From Paulownia fortunei (lineage: Eukaryota; Streptophyta; Magnoliopsida; Lamiales; Paulowniaceae), in assembly GCA_019321725.1 (NCBI GenBank), contig JAGSPU010001568.1:186001-250000 (forward strand): DNA of 64,000 nt, read 5' to 3'. Below, in pieces: positions 1 to 11,900 of this stretch; the first letter of the stretch is position 1; each line of letters opens with the position of its first letter. The notes below the pieces were generated by a model, which saw only the letters and a list, made by a program, of their open reading frames with translations, made no database searches and was not told the origin of the DNA. The translations under genes were made by a program, and so were the position numbers.

Positions 1-829
1 GTTTTTGCCTTGAAATGATGTTGAACAATATAGACTTCTCAAAAGCACAAAAGAAACATCTTGGGTTACACATGATCAAATGAAACATCACCAAACATGA
101 ACTACCTAACCCTTATAAAATTATGTATGAATAAAAGTCAGAAATTTGATAATGGATCTACAAAAAGTGACCAAGGACAGAAATATGTTTCCAGCTGAGA
201 GGCATTTCAATGGTAATAAAAGTAAGTCATCTTGTAAATTAATGTATGCTTTCTTTTTCTCATTTTTTTTTTCTTTTTTCCTCATGAGTGTAAATGAAGG
301 TATGCTGATTACGGGGAAAAAAGTCTTATCATAGATGTGCATTCACACAGGCAAGTACTTCAATGGTTTTCCTGGTGCAGCCAAAGGGGTCGTTTTGGGG
401 ACAATCACAGAGTTCGGACTATCTGGCATCCTAGCAGTACTCAGACAGTTTAATGGGGTCATCTAATCCCACTGGCACACAGGAGGTGTGCCGATGAACA
501 TTTTCTCTGATCTCTTTGGGTTTATGACGAGAAATGATCACTATGCAGGCTAGAAAACATTTACTTGTAATCAAAGAAACATGAATGTGTCACATAAACA
601 CTATGAATTCCTTCATTGCTTCATTCTCTATATGTTTTACATGAAAGTGTTCATTATCTTTCCCAGAATTCAGTTATTTCAGGTCAGGAAACATGATCTC
701 AAAAGCTATAATTGCAATAACAATATCAAATACTTGAGCTACCAACTTCGAAACCAATTCTAAGGGTCTTTTGTCAAACATGTTTAAAAAAAAAAAAACT
801 TATAATCAAAATGTGGAAAAGATCTCCAC
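1..829. other. Downstream intron or 3' flank of the PABP gene
   Basis: No exon of the poly(A)-binding protein gene could be placed here. The last visible exon ends at 830 with a GT donor, and the final 35-45 residues of the PABC domain must lie further along the minus strand, probably before position 1. Most of the stretch is AT-rich. Positions about 350-560 are clearly less AT-rich and contain a perfect 7-bp inverted repeat (474-480 with 486-492, 5-base loop). I cannot assign that segment to a known family. It could be 3' UTR, an intronic RNA or a transposon remnant. Confidence 0.4.
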
Positions 830-3800
830 CTTATGCTGATCAACAAGGGGATAAAGACGCTCCCCAAGTATCTGTTTCTGCTGCTCTGGAGAAGCTGCAA
901 CAAGCAAGCTACTTAACATCTCCGACCCCTCAACACCCACTCCAGCAGCAATTAAAACAGGCTGAACAGCAGGAGCCCCTTTGTTCATCTCACGTGAAAG
1001 TCTATTTGGACTAACAAGCCCAGAATGCTGCAAAAGCACACATTCATCTTATACTAGGAAATTTTGTACGAACACTAACAAAACTGTGATGCATATTTTG
1101 CAGTATGAATCTAACAATAAAAATCATCAAGCATATGTGGTATGTAATATGCAATAAATCACATTCTCCATAAAGTTGCATAAAGTACTCAAGTTATCTA
1201 GCTTACAGAAACTCTGCGTACAATCTCATTCAACAAGCAAATAAAACAGTATTAATTTCTGGTAAAATTCACTGGGAAATAACATAACATAAAGGTACCA
1301 TATCATTTAACTTCCAGGACATAATAGCCACTGGTATCAAAGCTGAAAAAAGGAACATATAGTCAACTCATTCTAAATGAACTTTCACTTTGAGCCTCCT
1401 GGATCCATACCGAGGGAAAGCCTATCAGTAGAGTATAGTTTACTATTTTGTTAACTAAAAAAGCTTTCTTAACAACAAAGAAAAACAAAAAAGAGAAAGG
1501 ACAGGCCTGGGATCTCATCTCATGATACAGAAGAGAAGGTCCCTGACTATACTAAGATGAATAAATGGATACTGAAGGTGGATACCAGTCACCATAGCAA
1601 AAATAACATAGGCCAATGAATGCAAGCTTTTATCATCAGGTTTATTTATCATGCTGTAGGAGAAAATCACAATCTCTGGCATACACATGATGTAACTCAG
1701 AATTTGTAAAATTTTCCTAGCTTTAGTGAAATTCCTGTAATCACCAATTTCTGTGAAACACGACAAAATATGGGAATCCGTGATGTACATAACCTTATTA
1801 AAAAGACATAACATTAGCATGTCGCATTTCGTATGTCTAAAAGGAATAATACATGGACAATTAGTCAGCATAAAGAGAGCAAATTAATGTTCAAAAACAT
1901 AGGACATGGACTAATTGCAAATAATTAGGAACAAATCACAAGTGAAAATAGACCTGCTGGGTGCTTGAATCTTTTGATGAAACCAGAGAATGAATTGGCT
2001 GTTGCAAATGCGATGCATATGTGGAAACACCACCTCGTGGAATGGGATGGCCATTCATCCTTCCTCTGCTCTGTCTGTGATGTCTTGGACTATTAGGATC
2101 CTGTAAATCGTATAGAGAAAAAAAAAACAGTGGACAAAAAACTATCAATCTGAGACAATATCTACTGAAAATATACCTATCTACTCTCCAACAATGTAGA
2201 CAGCAGCAGAAGATCAAGGATTATAGGAAACCATTTATAACTAAGTGCTTCAACTTAAACCAATAAAACTCACTGAGGGAACTGCAGATAGTTGAACAGC
2301 AGGCCCATAAGGATTTGCAAAGCCATTAGCCCTCCATCCTGGCCTGATACCCAGAGGCTGATACATCAGACCAGGTCCAGCAGGAATTTGGGAAACAACG
2401 CCGGGAGCTGGATAATAAATAGGTGAATATCCACCAGGAACAGCAGCCGAAAGTCCTGCAAAGCCTGCCATACAGTGCGCAAATTGTAGCTTTAACTGGG
2501 CTTGCCTTTCCTCTTTCCTCTGAGCAATTGTCACATACAATGGCTTCCAGCGCAAAATAGATCCTGATAAGCAACATTACAATCAGAGGCGGGATATGTT
2601 GACTAGTTGGCAATTTAAAACATTAGCAATAAAAAGCAAAATGGATGGGAAAAAAGATAAGAAAAGAAACTGATTCTGTGTAGATCACGGTAGGCTATCT
2701 AGAATATACAGTTTTTCCTTCTAGAGTTTCCAATGATACTTCTGAGACTATGAAAAGATAAACTACTATCCCGCAACAGAAGAAAAATGAAATTACATGG
2801 CAGGAGCTAAATGCCATTTGAAGCTACTTCTCAAATCTCTGTTTCTTTAGCTTTCTAGCAATGCAACAAATTACTCCACAAGAACTTGATATTCTCAAAA
2901 ATGCAAGCATTCACACTTCAACAGACAACAATAACTTGTTCTACACGCATTTGGGATAGAGTAAGGTAAATATATTTTTAAAAGAAAAAAAAAGATTATG
3001 TAAAAGCCAGTGCAATTTACCCTGTCCAAACGAATCACAACATAACTTTTAAAGACCTACGTATCCATGGAGGACATATAATGTAGCTAGAGAGAGGTGG
3101 AAAGGGGAAAAAACTGAAGCATGGTGTTAGCCTCCACTAAGGGAAGTCATTTGCCGTGCCGAACACCATTTATTGGACGCATTACGCTGCATAGCTTGGG
3201 CCCAAAAACTAGCTACCATTTGGTGCATGAGTAAAAAGGAATAGAAACATATATAAAATAAAAAAATCGCTCTCATACCATCATTTATGCATAGCTTCTA
3301 AACAATTTAAACTACATTGACAGTTGCGGTGGATGTTCACAATCCATTTTGGTCAATACAATTGATCGTGAGAAGATTTATCGGGATGGTCAGAGATGCA
3401 TTAAGGTATTGACTTCAATCCATCTGCACCATCATATTTGTCTACTAATGATATCAACCATACTTCGTTGATTGACACATTGTGTATTTGCATTTTGATG
3501 AGTAAATGTTGTATTAAAAAGATTTCTTGTTAGCCAGACCAGAAGGATATTGAAGTCAGGTTTCAATGTCAATATCATGAACCCAAAACCTATAAAGCAA
3601 TTATCATGCTTACCCTTAAATGCCTAGAATATAGGTTTCATACAGCACAGGCTGCATGTAAACGTACTCACCATGCAAACTGTTTACAGCTTTATTTGCC
3701 TCATCTGGCGTAGAGAAGCAAACAAATCCAAACCCCTTGCTCACTCCTTTATCATCTCGCATGAGCTTTGCCGAGGTAATTGTACCACACTGGCTAAAAT

Positions 3801-5988
3801 GTTCCCTGAAGGCTTCATCAGTGATGTCATCATCAATATTCTTCACATATACATTGGAAGCCTGTAATTGGAAAATTAAAAGAAAATCATTGCCAGATAT
3901 AGCAGAGGCAATTATATAAGCCTTCACTGAAGAAAATCATTCCTATGGGACCTGATATTTCAGGATTTGTGCCTTTCTTTTCTCCTCAAACTGGCGCCGT
4001 AACAATTCTGCACGTTCTGATTTCTTTTGTGCCCGGGCAACATATAAAACCTTGGAGCCTATTCAATACATACATTATATGCCAAAGATTCAAACAGCTA
4101 AGGTTTTACAGTGAATCATACAATAGACTCCAGTAGAAGTTTATGAGTGTACCAAGTTGTGATCCGTTCAAAGCTTCCATTGCACATTCGGCATCATCTG
4201 GATTCTCAAAGTTGACAAATCCAAAGCCTTTTGATAACCCATTCTCATCTTTTGAAATGACTAAGCTTAAAATTTTTCCATATTCAGAGAACTTCTCCTT
4301 AAGGACTTCTTCTGAGACATCTGTATCCATATTCTTCACGTACAGATTTGTGTACTTAGCTTCGTGACTAGGAACAGCTCGGTCACTCTTTCGCATGAAC
4401 TTACCAACATACCTATGCAAGTAAAACTTTCTCATTTTGGACAAGAAAAAGATTAATGGTGCTCAAGACAATGTCGCGCAGACCATCAAAAGACAAGTGC
4501 AAAGGAAACAAGTAACGGAAGCAGACATACATCTGTTTGCCTCCAAGAGAGGAGCCATTGAGCTTCTCAATGGCAGCATTTGCAGAATTTTCAGATTCAA
4601 ACTGGACAAAGCCATATCCTTCACTCTTCCCATCATGAGATGTGACAACTTTACAAGACAATATATTACCAAACTTCTGAAAATTTTCTTGAAGCATCAT
4701 GCTATCTATTGAGTCACTCAAATTCTACAGTAAAAGCCCAAAAGTTAGATTAACCTGCTCAAATAAGTGAATCATGACACAACATAAAGATATCTCAATA
4801 AACCAATTACATTGATGCAAAAATGACATGCAGATTTACCTTGACAAAGACATTTCCAACTCCACTTCTTCTTGCATTTGGATCACGATCCGACCACATA
4901 ACCCTTATCACTTTTCCATTCAATTTAGAATGATTTTTCACCTCAATAGCAAGAATAGCTACTCAAAAACCAAAACAAAAAATAATAATAAAATGTATAT
5001 GTAATTCAAAAACAAAATCACAATGTAGCAATTAAGTGATAAATCCATGGCACTGGTGCTTCAAAATATCAAGACGCAGAAAAATCCCAATCATTGAGGG
5101 ATATAGCGAAATCCTTAGCAGGCTAGAGGGACAAGCTGAATAGAAGTGACGAACACACAAAGGAGAAAAATTCCAAACCAACAAATAAGCAATATTCCTT
5201 ATTTACAGTGCCAGATAGACAAAATTCCAAGGACTTCTAAATGAAGCTCATCCATCTAAAGATTTTTGGGCTAAAACGGAAAAAGAATCACATCAATTCA
5301 ACATTAGTTAACAGCAACTCACTCATAGCCAGGATTTGAGTAATTCATAAATTGACAGGAAGTCTTTTGCATAAATACATTTTCACGGCAACCTAAGGTC
5401 GATAAATTATATCAGTTGAGCAGTAAATCACGATCAGTATACCAAAACGACTTTATACTGTGCATGCACGACTGCAACAACAGATACACATCAATGTGCC
5501 TTCATGTATGACTCTTTATAATCCATACCCATCAGAATCTTTTCAGGCATCGTTTAGATTTTTGTACGGAGAAAGCAATCAATCAGACCAATTCAAATAA
5601 AAATATACTCAATCAAAAACAATCACTCAAATCAAAATCCACATGAATGAAAATCCAATCAAACTTCAATCACCAAAACCAGTTAGAACAAGCAGCATCC
5701 CGATCCACTGTCCACGCACAGAGTCTCCAACTCACGCATGCACACATAGCAAGAGATGTAAAAAAGCATCTCGAGAAATTAAAAAAAAAAAAAAGAACCT
5801 TCTTGACACGACATAAAGTTGACGTAGCCATAACAGAGAGAGCGGCCGGTGGCGGAGTCACGGCAGACGTACACGGAGTCTAGGCTCTTGAACTCCGAGA
5901 AAGCGTCGAACAGCATACCATCCGTCACGTCCTGCTGCAAATCCCCAACATAGAGCGACGCCGCCGGTACCGTCGGAGCCACCGCCAT
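830..5988 (-). CDS. PAB7: Poly(A)-binding protein, PAB7-like, 3' end outside window
   Basis: Cytoplasmic poly(A)-binding protein, which coats mRNA tails and links them to translation initiation and mRNA decay. Nine exons read on the minus strand: 5988-5799, 4958-4840, 4724-4531, 4412-4153, 4058-3952, 3861-3672, 2563-2274, 2100-1954, 1027-830. All have GT-AG borders and every phase closes, giving 565 codons. The start is [17 protein letters not shown], which leads straight into RRM1. RRM1 spans exons 1-2, RRM2 exons 3-4 ([11 protein letters not shown]), RRM3 exon 4 ([16 protein letters not shown]) and RRM4 exons 6-7 ([16 protein letters not shown]). RNP1 motifs such as KGFGFV and EGYGFVQF are visible. 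A Pro/Gly-rich linker follows, then the start of the PABC/MLLE domain ([15 protein letters not shown]). The rest of PABC is missing because the gene runs off the window. SNVYVKN and the neighbouring genes suggest the PAB7 type. This is the only gene here without a frame break. Confidence 0.93.
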
Positions 5989-8035
5989 TTATTTCACCTC
6001 TCCAAAAAATTAAATTAACGGTCTAGATATTAGTATTTGTTTACCGTCTGCATGTGTGAAGAGAGAGGAACGTGAAGGTTTAAAGGGAAGCACTGAGGCA
6101 TTACGGAATGTAGATACTGAGAATGGAAATGGAATTACAAACGAGATTTTTTCCTTATGGGGAATATGCAAAAATAGCAATTTAATTAGGAGGGATATGA
6201 GAGTGGGAGAAGTGTGTGTCTGTGTGCATGGACGCGGGAGTTTTGTGCCGCTTTCAGTATGGGGATACCAGAAACAGTGTGTGACGCGGGCAAGGAGGCG
6301 CGTTCAGTTAACTTGCGGGGAACTTGTTTGGCCCAACGACTGTCTTTTCTAGGTGAATCACAAGAAAATCGTCGCGTATCATCAAATTTAGAGTAATATT
6401 TGGAAGGCTTTCAAGATCGAGATCGAATCATTCTTTTGAGGCTTTGTTTGGGTAGTTGAATTTCTAGTCGAATTCAGATTTTTGTGTGCATTGATTAATT
6501 GGTGGTATATATTATTGTACGTTTGCACTCAAATTTTACTAGTAAATGTTAACTTCTATTTTTATGTAAATGTTAAATATGTATATTGTTTTCCTTTTTT
6601 AGGAAAAAAAATAGGGTAATTTTTATTTTGCCTGCTCGCTCGAACTATAGTAAAAAATAAGATTGTCGTCTTCAATTTTTATTATCTCACTTTACATTTT
6701 TAACTTTTTAAAAATATTTTAATTATCAAAATTTCTCAAAAATAATACTTAATTGCCAAATTTATCACTAAGTCGAACGAAATCTAGAAAAAGAAAGAAA
6801 AGTTATACATTTCCTCATTGTTCATGAATTAGCTAAAAACTTTCACTAGTGTTTTTGGCCATTCGTGACTTTTAATATATAAAGTGCAGTTTTTCTTGAA
6901 ATTGGATTAAATGCAATTTCACCCGCAAAAGGAAAATAAAAAATAAAAAAATTGGTTCTTATAATCAAGCAAAGACTTATTTAAATTGATTATGAATTGC
7001 AAACAATTTTTTCATCAACTATTTTTATGTAATTAATTAAATTAAATATTCTTCATGGAATATGAAGAAGTTGGGTATCTTTTTCCCTATTTTTTTAATT
7101 TATTTTTACTCAGAGGCGAAATTGTTAAATCATGGTTATTTTTAAATGAATCTTATAATTAGGTAGATATCTAAAAATAGAGAGAGGAAAGCAAGTTATA
7201 AAAAATATAGAGACAAAGTGATGGGATGAAAAGATGGAGGGGCAGTCGTCAGTCTCATGTTTTCCTATAGTTGGAGGGGGCAGTGTATTTACCCCATACA
7301 ATAAGATTAAATTAGTGACAAAAATAATTTTGTGGAAGTTCATAAGTTTGACCAAAATTTAAATTGTGATGACAATAACGTTTTCCCTTTTCTTATAAAA
7401 TGTGAAAGGAAATGTTGTAAATATTCCTACCAGGAAGTACTCTCTCTTTAATATTCACGTGTTTTATGACATATTTAGAGTTGGGTCATGCATATGTTAC
7501 ATGTTGTACTTTGTCTTTTAATATACTAACTTGAAACATGTAACATTAATTATAAAATATATATTGCATGAAACCATAGAGTATTTTGTCGTAGCAATTG
7601 TTATTTTCATTATTCTTACTAACCAACAATTAGAAAAATATCAGGCCAATGCTTAGCATATGAGATGTAATACTTTTGCATGTTAAATGACTTTAGTAAA
7701 TAACCAAAATATAATTACAAAAATTTAAATTTAGCAAAAAATATTTCAATCTTAGGTCGTTGCAACAATATCACTATGTAAAATCAGATGTGATGAAAAT
7801 TCTGTTAAATTTAATATTTTGTTTACGTACATAAAAGTAACAATTCACGTGCATGAGTAACAACTTTTAATTAATCTAGAGATTATGTTAGGAAAAACTT
7901 GTGTAAGAATTTGGAATGAAGTATTTGCACCCGCCTTCCCTTAAAATTTTAATATTTGGCTCACCTCCCATAAAGTACGGTCTCTTCACAAAAATCTCTC
8001 CTTTTAAATTAGTTAGTCTGTTGAAAAAAGAACGA

Positions 8036-8127
8036 ACCGTGTATCATATTTGAATGCGAGTACGCTGTGAACACCACACGTCCGTATATCATATTTGGGT
8101 GCGAGTACGCTGTGAACAACACACGTC
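8036..8127. repeat. Two-copy direct repeat, 45-bp period
   Basis: Two adjacent copies of a unit containing TATCATATTTG and GCGAGTACGCTGTGAACA, followed by ACACGTCCGT. They differ at about four positions. The unit is more GC-rich than its surroundings and contains ACGT cores. It lies about 0.9 kb upstream of the EMC1 start. Confidence 0.8.
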
Positions 8128-8908
8128 CGTCTTTACTGTTGATGTTCTTGGGGATGAGCATACATTTTCAGAATTTAATAGGGCGTAACCCCTTAATACT
8201 CAGAAATTAAAAAAAATATTGAAAATACTAAGAAAAAATAATTGAAAATGCTAAAATGCCTCTATCTCCACACTTATGCAAAAGGCAGACATATGTTTCA
8301 AACAAAACGAAAGATAATTATTTTGATGACTCATAGTTCAAAAAAATAAAAAAAAGGAAATAAGTTAATTAAACATTTCAAAGGCTCTTCCATGATTATA
8401 ATTAGTTTTTATATACAAAAAGACTAACAGCCTTTCGTCATTATAAATGGTGCAATTTTTCAATTGCATGATTCGTGAAACTGAATTGCATTTGAGCTTA
8501 GTGTCATTTTTCAATAATCTAAATTTAAAATAATTGACTTTTTTCAAGGAAAGCGTTAAATGAATTATGCAAGTATAATTTAAATCAAACAGAACTTTAA
8601 CATACCATAAATAATTACTTGAATCAAAAAGTGATTAAGTTTTTCTATTAAACCACGAAAATTTAGTCAGCAAACTAGATATCTCAAATTAGAATAAAAA
8701 AAATCAGTTTTGAGAAAATGCGAAAATTATTAAGACCATAGGATTAAAAAAATTGAAATCTCTCCAATCAAGATTAGGATAAGATAACAAAATGAAAAAA
8801 AAAAAAAGGAAATTAAACAAAAAGCCGGTGTTAGTGAAAACTTTGCTCCAGCCCAAAGTTCCGGCTTCCAGCACTCAACTACTACTATAATACTATAGAG
8901 TTGGTCTC

Positions 8909-8922
8909 CTTTATAAGTATCC
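8909..8922 (+). promoter_or_regulatory. Putative TATA box of EMC1
   Basis: CTTTATAAGTATCC lies about 80 bases before the EMC1 start codon. It is followed by a CT-rich stretch typical of plant 5' leaders (8921-8970). Position and sequence fit a core promoter; the transcription start itself cannot be seen. Confidence 0.5.
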
Positions 8923-8992
8923 CCCCTTCTCTCAGATCTGTTTTCTTTGTTGTCTCCTCCTTTTAGAGAGAGAAAACTAACGAATTGTCGCC

Positions 8993-11900
8993 ATGAAGAT
9001 GGCGATTAGGGTTTTTCTGCTCCTCGTTCTCTTCTTCTCGTCCTCCTATCCCACTTTTTCTCTATACGAAGACCAAGTCGGCCTCATGGATTGGTCTCCT
9101 ACTACTCTCTCTAATTGTGTATATGCCGATGTATTATGTAATTCTTTGTATTTTTGGTGAGATTGATGGTTGAATTGTTTGCAATTATGCAGGCATCAAC
9201 AGTACATAGGGAAAGTAAAGCACGCAGTTTTCCACACTCAGAAGGCGGCGAGGAAGCGCGTTTTCGTCTCCACTGAAGAGAATGTTGTCGCTTCCCTTGA
9301 TCTTCGCCATGGAGAGATTTGTGAGTATTTTTTACCCCTTCAAATTTAGCTTGGAACGTTTTGATCTTAACTGGGTGTATTGTAATTTATCCCATATCTC
9401 GTAGAGTAATTTTTTGATTGTGATGCAGTTTGGAGGCATGTTTTGGGGCCCAATGACGTCATCGATGAAATAGATATTGCGCTTGGAAAATGTAACCACG
9501 ATCCTCTGTATATTCGTTTTTCTTCTTGTGCAGAGAGACATGCTAGATGTGTTAGTGGGGAGTGTTAGTTTCAGTACATGTTAACATGAAAATTGGTTAT
9601 TCTCTTGCATATTTTATTGGTCCGTAATAGAGATTCGGATATATTACTTTTGTTTTCGTTTTCATTTTCCCCATCTTGAAAACTTAAGTAGATTGCTAAA
9701 TCATCTATTCTGTCGGAAAAAAAAGCAGAAATAACATCTTGGTTTTATCAGCTTGAAACAAATTCACTTGCACAATAATGTGAAAATTAGCAGTTTAGGC
9801 ATTTTCGAGTTAAGGAAGTAAATTTCCCTAGCACTCTCATGGTAATTATTTATGTGTATGGATATATGGTTCTTAGGTAGATATTTTCACATTTTGCAGA
9901 TGTTATTACTCTGTCATCTGGAGGAAGTATCTTAAGAGCTTGGAACCTTCCTGATGGCCAGATGGTGTGGGAGTCAACACTTCTTGGCTCAAAGCCCTCG
10001 AAGCCATTATTACTAATTCCAGTGAGTAAAAAGTGATATTCTTAGCTTAAACCAGCCCAATAGATGTCTTATGGGTCTTGGATTGCTTAACCTCATATTA
10101 AAGAAACCTTTTTTTAGATGTGAATTTGCACTTTATGAACAATTCAGTTGGTGTACAGCCTTTTATATTAACACTACACTTCTCTAGATTGTGATTCATT
10201 TGTTCTGCATGATCAGGTTGTGAATGTGGTGATGTTACCATGATCCACTTTTCAACTAGTATAGTAATTTAAGTTTACAAAGGAGAGATATTTTCCATCT
10301 ATTTGGTGTGAAAGCATAGCCCTAAGTTACCATGATCCTCAGCTAGGTTCAAACTTCACCCTAGCTCTATTTTGGTGTCAAAGAACTGATGTTCATTAAA
10401 GCGCAAGGAGCCCAAAGCTAGCCTTAGTTGCCCAAAAAATGCTATATATTTAATTCATTTTGTTATTACTTCTACTTTATTTTGGTAAGTGTTTTAATAT
10501 GCTCGCTTATAGTACAAGATCAATTGATGATTACACTAAACAAGTATGTATTTGCTGTTTTTGCTAACTTAATGTTCAACTGATTTTTCCTGAGATTATT
10601 GATAATTGTTCGTATATTAGAGTGTTTACGGCAATATTACGTGTTTATGAAGGTAGATTTTTTCGTACCCTACTCGCTTTTTGGTGGAGTGGCCTCTTTT
10701 TCCCTTAATCCCAAGAGGCCTTAGTGCAGTTTCTTATTTTAATAGCGTGTGAGAGGGAGACTTCTGCTCAACTGATTTGGTGACTGAAAATATAGGTCCA
10801 TTGTTTTGCATAGTCATCACTTCTTTGTAATCTACTTTAGCTCAGGATTTTTCGGTAACATCATCATAAGCTATCAGTAAACATGGCAGAGAGCAGCTGT
10901 TTTATGGAGTTATTTGTCTTGCACAATATCCTATTCGATTTTCAAAGAAGATTATATTTTCTTCTGTTACTTGAAAGGCTCCATGTCCACAGTGATTCTA
11001 GTTCATGATTCAAATATCTTCCTTGGCTTTGTTGCCAACTTATGGATAAGACTCTATGATGCATTGATTTTGCTTTAACAGTTTGCTGGAAATGATATAA
11101 TATACTATTTTTTGGTACAGACAAATTTGAAGGTTGACAAGGACAACTTAATCTTTGTTTATGGTAATGGTTTTATTCACGCTGTTGCAAGCATTGATGG
11201 TGAGGTCATCTGGAAAAAGGAGTTAGCTTCTGAAGGGTTTGATCACTTTTAAACTCAAAATGTCAACATTTTTTATTCGTCATATTCTTCTAAACATTGA
11301 CTGAATTTTTTCGTCATGTTTTACAGCATTGATGTCCAACAGTTAATTTATCCAGATGGAAGTGATACAATATATGCAGTAGGTTTGCTTGGTTTCTTCC
11401 AGTTTGATGCTTATCAACTCAATGTTAAGAGTGGTGAGCTGTTGAAGCATAACAACATGTTGTTTCCTGTTGGTTTTTCTGGGGATTTGTCATTTGTGAC
11501 AGACGACACAGCTGTGGCAATGGATTCTACTGGAACAATTTTGGTTGCTATATGCTTCCAAGATGGACATATTAGCTTTCACCAGACACATGTTTCTCAA
11601 CTCATCCAGGAATTTTCAGGAGCAGCTGTTATATTACCCTCAAAAATTCCGGGAACATTTATTTTAAAAATAGATAGTTCTTTTATCTTTATTAAGGTGA
11701 TAAATGAAGGCAAATTGAAGGTTGTGGGCAAACTTGGCCATGCAAATGCTGTCAGTAATGCTCTCTCTCTTTCGGATGGCCAACAAGCTTTTGCCCTAAT
11801 TCAGCATGGTGATGGTAAGATTCTTCTGACTGTGAAGCTTGGTAATGACTGGACATCCAATTTAATTGAGGAAACAATTAAGATGGATCATCAGAGGGGA

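Larger units (their letters stand above)
5989..8992. other. Intergenic region between divergent PABP and EMC1 genes
   Basis: Shared upstream region of the minus-strand PABP gene and the plus-strand EMC1 gene. The PABP 5' UTR and promoter occupy its left part. The short open frames around 6056-6396 resemble no family I know and probably belong to the 5' leader or promoter. The centre is AT-rich without coding signal. It contains a 45-bp direct repeat (see 8036-8127). The right end has a TATA-like box and a pyrimidine-rich leader just before the EMC1 start. Confidence 0.6.
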
